Made by a program: the position numbers and the translations under genes. Of a stretch of DNA of 64,000 bases, positions 55,991 to 64,000 are shown piece after piece. The stretch's first letter is position 1, and each line of letters opens with the position of its first letter. Under the pieces are notes generated by a model. The model ran no database searches. It was not told the origin of the DNA and was given only the letters and a program-made list of their open reading frames with translations. This DNA is from Jaminaea rosea. Taxonomy: Eukaryota > Basidiomycota > Exobasidiomycetes > Microstromatales. The DNA lies in contig NW_020289977.1 of assembly GCF_003144245.1 (NCBI RefSeq), forward strand, positions 1,240,001 through 1,304,000, in the 5' to 3' direction.

Positions 55991-57603
55991 ATGAAGCTTT
56001 CTCTCCTCGCCTTCACCACTCTGGCCCTTGCCATGGGCGCCAACGCCGAGCAGTGCCTCAAGGCCACTAACAGCAAGACGGACATGTGCCGTCAGCTCTC
56101 CGGCGGAGGACTCGTTGACATTTCTGCGTGAGTAACGGCAGTGTACTGTATCAAGCATCATTCACTTAACTCATGACCTTTTCCTTGCACGTCCATCACG
56201 ATAGCCTCGGCTGTGGCACCCTGAACATGGCCGGCAGCACCAAGATCCTCAAGCGCGACCCTCGCCGCTCTCACCCCTCCAAGGCCAAGCCCTCCGGCTC
56301 ATCGAACCTGTGCTCCACCTTCCGCGGTGCAGGCGTTGCCTCCCTCGACCTCCTCGGCTGTGGCAACACCAACATCTCCCCCGATGTGTCCGTAGCCCGC
56401 CGCGAGCTCAATGCTCTCAACACCGTCTGCGAGGACTTTGCTCATGGTATGCTCGGAAATCTCGATGTCATTGGCTGCCCTCAGACCTCTTCCAGCAAGC
56501 GCTCCAACGATGGACCTGATGCTCATCTTGAGCAATTCGCCCGCCGCAGTCAAGTCTGCGAGCGTTACGGCTCCCTTGGACTTGATTTGCGCAACTTTGG
56601 CTGCGCGGAGCACCATGTCAACCGCCGTACCGACAATACCGAAGCCTGCAACGATCTTGCTGGCGCCGGTCTGGTCAACGTTGGGCTCATGGGATGCTCC
56701 GACAACGACATCTCGCCCGACACCGCTCTCTTCCGCCGCACCAACGGCTGTCACGCTCGCGGACGTGTGGGCGTCAAGGCCAACAGGAAGGCCAACGGCA
56801 AGGCCAGCGGCAAGCAGCACCTACGCCCGGTGGTCTCTGGCAGCGCCAGCGGCAATGTTGGTACCAGTGGCTCGGGCTCGGCCAACGTCGGCGGCTCTGG
56901 ATCGGCTGGAACCAAGGGCAATGCTGGTAGCTCGGGCTCTGGCTCGGCCAGTGTGCAGGGCAGCGGCGGCCTTGGCGGTCTCCTCAACGGTGTCCTCGGC
57001 GGCGGCGGCGGTGGCTCTGGCTCTGCCTCGGGCTCGGCTGGTGCTAAGGGCAGTGGTGGGCTCGGCGGTGTTGTCGACGGTGCCCTCGACGGGGTCCTCA
57101 ACGCTGGCGCTGGACTTCCTGGACTAGACGCCGCCGGCAACCTCGTTGGCCAGGTCGCTGGCGCTGTCGATGGCCTCACGGGCTCCATTGGCCTCCCTGG
57201 CCTCGGTGGCTCTGGCAGTGTTGGCAGCTCTGGCAGCGTGTCGGGCAGCGGCAATGGCAAAGGCAATGGCGGCGCCGGTGTCTCAGGCAGCGGAGGCGTG
57301 ACCGGGGGATCCAGCGGCGGTGCTTCTGGCGGTGCCGGAGCTAGTGGCAGCGGCAGTGGTAGCGGTGGAGCGGGCACTTCCTCCTCGGGATCCTCTCACC
57401 CTCACCCCCACCCTCGTCCTCAGGCTCGCGCCCACCCTCACCCTGTCCCAGCCTCCACCACTCCTCAACAGCCAGCCTGCGAGGAGTCGCTCAGCTCCAT
57501 GTGCGAGAAGATGAGCGGTGCTTCGCTCATCAACCTCAACCTGCTTGGCTGCGGTGGTGCGAATGTGGCGCCCAAGGTCGACTTGCTTGGTGGGCTCCTC
57601 TAA
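55991..57603 (+). CDS. Secreted repeat protein with six Cys-x14/15-Cys modules and dibasic sites (Kex2-processed repeat type)
   Basis: Exons 55991-56127 and 56205-57603 flank a 77-nt intron (GTGAGT...CTTAACTCATGAC...ATAG); the product is 511 aa. A clear signal peptide (MKLSLLAFTTLALAMGANA) opens the protein. Five modules follow, each with a Cys pair 14 or 15 residues apart: C33/C49, C82/C98, C121/C137, C164/C179, C194/C210. The pattern is C-x2-[LFY]-...-L-x-[LIV]-x2-[LIF]-G-C, often followed by G-x2-N-[IMV]-[SA]-P. Dibasic sites separate them: K62R63, R66R67, R111R112, K144R145, R159R160, R186R187, R223R224. A Gly/Ser/Asn-rich spacer (about 256-440) and a Pro-His segment lead to a sixth copy (C479/C495) at the end. 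The layout suggests secretory-pathway cleavage by Kex2 into small disulfide peptides, as in Ustilago Rep1. The peptide function is unknown: surface-active, adhesive or signalling are all possible. Confidence 0.85.
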
Positions 57604-57688
57604 GCCTGTGTCGCGCCAGTGACGCCTTACAAACAGACATTCTCTTTTCTCTCTTGGACTCGTCGGCTGCGAATGATATCCCTTGATT

Positions 57689-58759
57689 TTAGCTTTGGAG
57701 TGTTGTCCGATCGATCTGTGCTTGGCGGTGAGCGCGCCAAAGGCGATACGCTTTGAGCTCCTTGTCAAGAGCATCGACCGTCTTCCAGTCCTCTTCGAGG
57801 TCGTGACCGACCAGCTTCGAGCCGTCGTCGTCGCTCGCGGGCAAGAGGCTCCCTACGCTACGACTTTCGCCCGCTGCCTCACGCTTCGCGAGGATCAGCT
57901 GCCATCGGTCCGACTCTGGCTTTGGCCCCAGGCCGATTTGTACAGTGGCTCGAGTGGTATCGACGAGGGAGGGACGGAAGAGACGATACGAGTCGAGAGC
58001 ATAGCGCCCAGCGCCAGGCAAGTGGGAGATTTCGGTGGGCGGATAGGTAGGCTTTTGTGGCTCTTCCTCGTCGTCGTCCAGCTTCTTCTTGCGTCTCTTT
58101 CGCCCTGTAGACGGCAGCACCACCCTCGACTTATGCAACACGCCTAGCTGTGGCGGCTGTTCGCACCACATCGTACCAAGGTCCTTGAGCCTCTTTGCCC
58201 TGATGTTGTGCAAGCCAATAGGCTGAAGCATGTCGGTGAGCATTCCGAGATCCGCATCACGGAGCGAGCTTGGTGTTGGCCAACGCTCCAGCAGATCGTA
58301 GAAGACCGGAATGGCCGCCCGCCCGGTCGTCTGATTGAGGAGAATGGTGACGATGAGCATGCCGAAGACGTCGGGGGTGATGATCTCTTGGACTAGCCCG
58401 TAGAAGCTGATGCGGTCTGAGGGGAGGCCATGCAGTTTCAAGGCGAGGGTGGGGAAGGCAGAGGCTTCTGGCACCTCGACCTCGCCTGGTGATGGTAGTG
58501 GTGCTGGAGTTGCCTCTGCTTTGACGCTCTTCTCGTGCACTTTTCTTCGGCGCCCTTGTGCGCCGCCTTCGTCCTCGTCGTGATCCTCATCTGGGCCTTC
58601 TAGTTGACCCACCTGGCCCACTTCGGCAAGGTCAAGCTGTTCCTGCTCTGCTTCCTTAGTTTGAGCCTGTGAGATGCGACGTGATCTTCTCAGCGTTGCT
58701 GGCGGGACGACAGATTCCTCTGCTGAGCCTGCCGTCCTGACCTTGCGCTTCTTGGCCAT
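57689..58759 (-). CDS. MBD4-like HhH-GPD DNA glycosylase (catalytic domain, no MBD)
   Basis: This is a single exon of 356 aa. ATG at 58759 (MAKKRKVRTAG, with a nuclear signal and a purine at -3) is preferred over an in-frame ATG at 58846. The N-terminal 90 residues are charged and disordered, with no methyl-CpG-binding domain. The glycosylase core has FGMLIVTILLNQTTGRAAIPVF (near 130), LQPIGLHNIRAKRLKDLG, and the helix-hairpin-helix HLPGAGRYALDSYRLF (near 240). It ends with DWKTVDALDKELKAYRLW, whose D332 aligns with the catalytic Asp of human MBD4. These family motifs point to excision of T or U from G mismatches. Two insertions, a Lys/Asp-rich one before the HhH and about 60 residues before the catalytic Asp, lengthen the fold. 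It converges with the secreted repeat gene at 85 bp. Confidence 0.82.
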   Translation of the reverse strand: MAKKRKVRTAGSAEESVVPPATLRRSRRISQAQTKEAEQEQLDLAEVGQVGQLEGPDEDHDEDEGGAQGRRRKVHEKSVKAEATPAPLPSPGEVEVPEASAFPTLALKLHGLPSDRISFYGLVQEIITPDVFGMLIVTILLNQTTGRAAIPVFYDLLERWPTPSSLRDADLGMLTDMLQPIGLHNIRAKRLKDLGTMWCEQPPQLGVLHKSRVVLPSTGRKRRKKKLDDDEEEPQKPTYPPTEISHLPGAGRYALDSYRLFRPSLVDTTRATVQIGLGPKPESDRWQLILAKREAAGESRSVGSLLPASDDDGSKLVGHDLEEDWKTVDALDKELKAYRLWRAHRQAQIDRTTLQS

Positions 58760-58958
58760 GATGTTGCGAAATGAAGAGCAGTCGCGAAGAAGCGATTGAA
58801 TCTTACCAAGCGCGTGCTCGCTGTGGAGGTCCCGCCCTCTCGCCATCAACACATCGCTCGAGGTGCCAGATGAGAAGCGGTATTGCAATTCAGAGGGACA
58901 CACGGGAACGAATACAGATGGAAGCTAGAATATCGCTCGGCCCATTGGATTATCCTGA

Positions 58959-60127
58959 TCACGACCTCTTACCCTTCTTCGGCGCCTTGCCCAACTCCCT
59001 CTTGGCCCCACCAGGCGTCATATCCACAAAGTCGCCCTCCAACAGTGGCTCATAATCGTCCATGCTACTCTTGGGGCCCAGCAACGAGTCGATGTGCTGC
59101 AAATAAGTCTGCATCGCAACGTTGCTCTCTGCACACAGCGAGCTAAGCCCAAAGTTGCCTTGCTCGCGCCTCATCCCATCCGCGATGGGGAGCGTGGCAC
59201 CATGGTGGATCGCGTCCTTGATGCAGGCTACAGCCTCCGGTGAGCGCTTGGACACGCGCTTGGCTAGCTCAGAGGCGGCTTGATTGAGCTTTTCGCGCGA
59301 TACGACTTGGTTGACAAGGCCGAGCTCGAGGGCCTCGCTAGCTGGTAGGAGGCGGCCCGACAGGCAGAGGTCGAGGGCTTTCGCCGGGCCAACAGTACGG
59401 GCGAGCATCTGCGTACCGCCCCCACCTGGGATGAGCCCCAAGGTGATCTCGGGCTGACCAATCCCTGAGCCACGAATGCCTGGCTTGCCCTCGGGCGGCG
59501 TGTCGACCATGATACGATAGTCGCAGGCGAGGGCCAGCTCGCACCCTCCACCAAAGGCGCGCCCGTTGATGGCTGCGATGGTCACTTGTGGGATGCTGCG
59601 GAGGAGCTCTGTGACTTCGTGGTAGAGGTTCAAGTGGGAAAGTGGAGCCAGAGGTGTACGGCGCATCAGGCCTCTGAAGCCGGCCCAAGCTGCCCAGGAC
59701 TCGAAGCCCAAGAGTCCGCGCACGACTGACGCGGGTGGCTTGACTGGGACGAGCTTGGAAAAGGAAAGGATCTCCCCAACGTCATAGTGAGAGATGAAGA
59801 TGTCCTGGCGAGAGGGCATGGAGGACAGAGGACGAGGTCAGCGTAGTCAGACTATGGGGTCCCGCTTCTTCTGCGCTGCCTCACCTCGATCGCACTCGTC
59901 AGAATCACCGCCCCAGTCGCCTTGGGATGCAAGGCCAGCAGAACACGCTTGAGCTCCGAGAGAATGTTGCCATCGAGAAGGTTATAAGGAGGGTTGGAGA
60001 TGGCGATCATCAACACTCGAGGTGAGGGGCGGCGTGTCTTCAAGTGCGAAGAAAGACGCAGCCATCCCGTACCAGAAGAAATGGGGCTCGAGGCCGACTC
60101 GGTGGAGGAGAGAATCTTTTGTGCCAT
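58959..60127 (-). CDS. Enoyl-CoA hydratase/isomerase (crotonase) family protein
   Basis: Exons 60127-59885 and 59804-58959 flank an 80-nt intron (GTGAGG...CGCCAG); the product is 362 aa. The crotonase fold starts with VLMIAISNPPYNLLDGNIL. An extended loop, usually the variable A3 region, precedes AAINGRAFGGGCELALACDYRIM, the oxyanion-hole motif. GQPEITLGLIPGGGGTQML then carries the conserved second acidic region. The family acts on acyl-CoA substrates (hydration, isomerisation or related reactions). The N-terminus is not a convincing mitochondrial leader and the C-terminus (KKGKRS) is not a PTS1, so the compartment is unclear. The exact reaction cannot be assigned by eye. Confidence 0.85.
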
Positions 60128-60591
60128 GCTTACTGGAACGGGTTGCTAAGGAGTGAAGAAGAAGGACACGCTGGACGGGAAAATGGAGGGAAAGAGAAGA
60201 AAGGTCCACTGATGTGGGGAAGGTGCGGGGAAGGGAAGGTTTGCAAGTGCCCAATTGCCCAATTGGTCAGCAGACGAGCTGAGGGTAGCGAGCAAGTCGA
60301 TCCTCCATCGGATGAGCGGATGTGCTGCAACCTGGGGAGCTCGACCCTGTTCAATCCCAATCTCCGCTCTCGTCCTCGTCCCACTTCTCCACACCAACCG
60401 ACTCGCATGCAGGTGCATGTGAGAGTGCGGGGCAGCGGAGCGCGGCCTCACCGAGGTCGACGAATCCACTAGCTAGCCTAGTACCAAAACAACGGGAGCC
60501 GAGCAAATAGGATCGGGGGAATGAAATCGATTCTACTGATAGACTGAATCTGACGGTGTGGCTGCTCATCGACATACACGCTCCTCGCGTC
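60128..60591. other. Intergenic, upstream of crotonase gene
   Basis: 464 bp between two minus-strand genes hold the crotonase promoter and the ISWI 3' end. CCAATTGCCCAATTGG near 60250-60265 is an almost perfect inverted CCAAT-like pair, a common fungal promoter element. Nothing else was recognised. Confidence 0.45.
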
Positions 60592-63500
60592 CTACGTCGC
60601 GCTCTTTCTAGCCTTCTTGGCCCCTCCCTTCCCCACGGCAGGAGTTGAGGCCCTCGAGCTGTTGGCGCTGCCCGCATCCCCATTGACGCCGCTAAGATCC
60701 TTTCTCTTCTTCCCCTTCGGCCATCCTGCTCCACCACCGTTAGCCTTAGGTGCGGACTCCTCGTCAGCTCCACCTGCATCCCTGTTCAACAGGCCAAGCA
60801 ATGTGGTCGAGCGCCTAGCGATCTCCGCCGCCGTGCGACTCTTGATAAACCAATCCCATCTAAAAGCGCCATGAGTGCCAATGTCCTTTTTGATTCGGTC
60901 GTACACCTCTGCTCCCTCGCTGAGCCCGTACTCGGAAAGACGCTGCAGGATGAAGAGGTCTTCGCTCTCGTCAAAGGTTTTGCTCTTGTTGGCGTTGGCG
61001 TACGGAATCGTGAATCCAGGTGTGTTGACGCGCTTACGAAGTAGCTCCTCGCTCTGAGCCACTTTACGACGCTTCTCCTCTCCAGCGTCGATGCGCTCGA
61101 TCAGGCGCTGCCAGTCAGCCAGCTCAGTGTAACGGCGCCAGAAGACGTCTCCGTACTCCCTGACCTCCTTCTCCGTCTTCGTCTCGACCTCGAGGGCGAT
61201 GTTCGCGTACGAGATGCGGCCGTACTTCTCTGCTCCACGGATAAAGTGTTGGAAGTCGCGACGATTCCAGTCTGTGAAGCCGCGCAGGGCTAGGTCTTCT
61301 TTCTCCTTCTCTTCCTCCTCGGTCAATGGCTCAGCAGTAGCGATGAATTCCTGCTCGCGCTGTCGCTCCTCCTCTACCTCTTCGGCTGACTCTCCCTCCT
61401 TGACCTCACGCGCAGGAACCTTGTATCCGATGCTACGTTGGTAAGCAGCCGTCTCGCGGGCCTGCAGCTCGCCCAGCTTAGCAGGATAGAACTGCCAGTC
61501 GTTGATCGAGATCTGCTTGGGCGCGCGAGGAGCCTTGACTGCAGGCTTGGTTCCAACGCGCATGGCCTCCTTGTAATACGCATCAACACTGTAATTGGTC
61601 TTGCGCTCGCGCTTGCTAGGCTCGATCCACAAGCCGCGGATGCCGCTCGACGAGCCACTGGCGCCGCCTGGACGCTGGAAGTTCTCTCCCTCCCAGTCAT
61701 AGGCAGTCGCACCCGACTGGAAGCTGTTGAGCTCGTCGAGGTTAAAGGCCTTGTACTTGTCCTGCAGCTGCTCGGTGCGCTGTTCACCGCGCTTGATGAT
61801 CTCGTCAATGTCATCGTCGATGGTCATGTCTCCCTTGGCGCTGATGATCGCCTCGGCACCGTGCTGGATCATCTCGACTAGGTCGTCCTTGCTCTGGTTG
61901 TTCTTCGACGGCTGTGCGCGGCCCTGCTGGATGACGAGTTGGTCGAGACGAAGCTTTTGAGCCGCACGCTCGAGGATGCGCTCCTCGATTGACTTGTCCG
62001 TCACGAAGCGGAAGACGTACACCTGCTTCGTCTGCCCGATGCGGTGAGCGCGGTCCATGGCTTGCAAATCGGCCTGAGGATTCCAGTCCGAGTCGAAGAG
62101 AACGACGATGTCTGCTGTGGTGAGGTTGATTCCCAAACCTCCGGCGCGGGTGGTGAGGAGGAAGACGAACTTCTCACTACCCTCCTTGTTGTACTCGTCG
62201 ATGGCCGCAATACGGTCTTCGTGGGCGGTCGAACCGTCAATTCGGCAATACTCGTACTCGCGGAAGAAGCAGTAGTCCTCGAGAATGTCGAGGACACGAC
62301 TCATCTGTGAGAAGATGAGCACGCGCGACCCCTTGGCCTTCATCGACTTGAGCAGCTTGTCGAGAATGACCATCTTGCCAGAGTTAAAGACGAGGTGCTC
62401 GTCGGTCGTGAAGGGCGGGCCAGGCTCAGCGCCGTCAAACAGGTAGGGGTGATTGCAGCACTTGCGCAACTGCATGACGATGTTCAAGAGACGGGTCTTG
62501 CCCTCCTTCTTGCCTCCAGCGCCATTGACGGCGTCAATGTCCTTTTCAAGGATGCTCTTGTACCACTTTCGCTGCATGTCCGTGAGTCCGACGAAGACGT
62601 TGACCTCCTTCTTGGGGAGCAGGCTCTTCTCGACGTCGGCCTTGACACGACGCAACAAGAAGGGCCGCAGAACCTTGTGCAGCTGCTGAACGACTTGGTC
62701 TTGCGACTCTTCGCCCTTGTCCTTGAACCACGACTCAAAGTCCTCGGCGGAGGAGAAGACGTCGGGGAGGAGGAAGTTGAGCAGCGCCCAGAGCTCCATG
62801 AGGTTGTTCTGCAGCGGCGTACCGGTGATGAGGAGACGAGAGCGCGAGGAAAAGGCGCGGACAATTTGCGACAGCATTGAGTCGACCTGTAAGCGGCGTG
62901 AAGGGGTGAGGGGGTCAGCGTCGAACTTTTGCCATCTCGCATCGCGGCAGCCCAACTGACATTCTTGATACGGTGAGCCTCGTCGATGACGATGTACTCC
63001 CAAGACAACTTCTTGAGTGCCGACTTCTCTCGCAAGCACATCTCGTACGTTGTCAGGAGGACATCGAGGTCTTGTGGCAGAATTGTGTTCTGAATGATGG
63101 CGTCACGCTCCTCACGCGTGCCCTGAAGGACAACGACCTTGAAACCTGGCACCCACTTCTCGAACTCTCGGCGCCAGTTGTCGAGTGTAGACTTGGGTAC
63201 GACTACAAGGTGGAGACCGCGCGTATCCTTGAACTCGCGCAGCCAGCCGAGGAAGGAGATAGTCTGGAGCGTCTTGCCTAAACCCATCTCGTCGGCGAGA
63301 ATGCCATTGATACCGTTGTGATAGAGGGAGATCATCCAATTCAGACCTTGTATTCTGTGCGCGAGAGGGCGGCAGCGGTCAGTACGTGCCCTTCAGTGCG
63401 CTTGTTGCCGCGTGTGCTCACTGATAGTCGCGCATTGTGCCTCCCTTGACGTAGGGCGGGCTTTCATGAAAGACGAACTGCTCCTCATCGTCGTCATTGT

Positions 63501-64000
63501 CCTGCAACAGTTCCTCATCTTCCTCCTTCTCCGTCTTGCGTCGCCTCGACCCTCCCTCAGAGTCCTTTGCAGCAGCAGCCCCGCCGCGTCGGCGACCCTT
63601 GCCTGCCTTTTTGGCATTCAGCTTGCTGGTCGACTCCTCAAGCAATTTAGCAAATTCTGGGTCGCGATCCTTCTTGATATCAATGAAATGCTGGAAGAGC
63701 TCAGTCTGACCCAACAAGTAAGTGAATCGCTTCATCGAGTCTGCGACCTTGCGCGAATTCTGCTTTGCACGAGTGGAGCTCAAGTCGGATGCTTGGGCTG
63801 CCTTCTTCTTGCGGAACTCCTCACGAGACTGCGATGGCTTGGCATTGCTGGTGTTGGCGCCATCCTCATCGTCGTCCATGACCTCATCCTCGGAGTCTTC
63901 CTGCTCGTCCTCCTCAGAAGGAGCCTTGGACTGGACACGACTGACGCTTGCGCTAGCTGTGGGTTGGCGGCTGAGGTCTCCCGACTGAGGAATGTAGTCG
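60592..64000 (-). CDS. ISW2: ISWI-family chromatin-remodelling ATPase (5' partial)
   Basis: Exons in the window are beyond 64000 to 63422, 63354-62961 and 62886-60592; the introns are 67 and 74 nt. The frame is open at the right edge, so the N-terminus is missing. After an acidic and Lys-rich N-terminal part come [11 protein letters not shown] (Walker A), [10 protein letters not shown] (Walker B), [12 protein letters not shown] and [11 protein letters not shown], a complete SNF2 helicase. ISWI identity comes from the C-terminus: a HAND region ([17 protein letters not shown]), SANT ([21 protein letters not shown]) and SLIDE ([17 protein letters not shown]...[16 protein letters not shown]). The enzyme spaces nucleosomes using ATP. 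Isw1 versus Isw2 cannot be decided with confidence; the symbol is provisional. Confidence 0.93.

Noticed and set aside
1-64000. Transposons, virus-like elements, tRNA or rRNA genes, CRISPR arrays
   Set aside because: No transposase, integrase or reverse-transcriptase motifs, no long terminal or inverted repeats, and no tRNA B-box in a plausible context were found by eye. A tRNA scan would be needed to be certain.

Overview
The window looks like nuclear DNA of a basidiomycete fungus. It is GC-rich and gene-dense, with about 18 protein genes on both strands. Introns are short (66-94 nt) with GTGAG-type donors, intergenic gaps are small, and many proteins carry long Ser/Pro-rich tails. The strongest taxonomic clue is a cytoplasmic dynein heavy chain that ends after its fourth AAA module. 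That split is known from the smut fungus Ustilago maydis (Dyn1/Dyn2), so I infer Ustilaginomycotina. I saw no tRNA, rRNA, transposon, virus-like element or CRISPR array.

Layout. 1-9.2 kb: an inositol polyphosphate multikinase fused in frame to an Acinus-type RRM (5' end outside the window), a Set5-like SET methyltransferase, cystinosin, a Thi20-type HMP-P kinase/TenA protein and the GTPase GPN3. 9.5-17.4 kb: a large RhoGAP, a 1.6-kb gene-poor stretch and a C3HC zinc-finger Rsm1/NIPA protein. 17.6-27.3 kb: the dynein N-terminal half. 27.5-39.4 kb: a Kin4-like kinase, a secreted alpha/beta-hydrolase-like protein with a degenerate nucleophile elbow, and an uncharacterised nuclear protein. 40.2-52 kb: a candidate small secreted cysteine-rich protein, DNA ligase I, an unknown multi-pass membrane protein and Atg1. 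52.3-64 kb: Cdt1, a secreted repeat protein with dibasic sites, an MBD4-like DNA glycosylase, an enoyl-CoA hydratase-family protein and an ISWI ATPase (5' end outside the window).

Most genes are unrelated housekeeping genes arranged as divergent or convergent pairs, so the window is not a functional cluster. Loose themes are replication and repair (DNA ligase I, Cdt1, MBD4-like), chromatin (Set5, ISWI), and RNA and nuclear export (IPMK/Acinus, Rsm1).

The most novel-looking item is the secreted protein at 55991-57603. It has six Cys-x14/15-Cys modules; five lie next to dibasic KR/RR sites and the sixth follows a Gly/Ser-rich spacer. This is the architecture of Kex2-processed repeat precursors such as the smut Rep1 protein. 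Next come the IPMK-Acinus fusion and the split dynein, whose AAA4 Walker A motif is degenerate. Exon boundaries were worked out by eye from splice consensus and reading phase and are not backed by transcripts.
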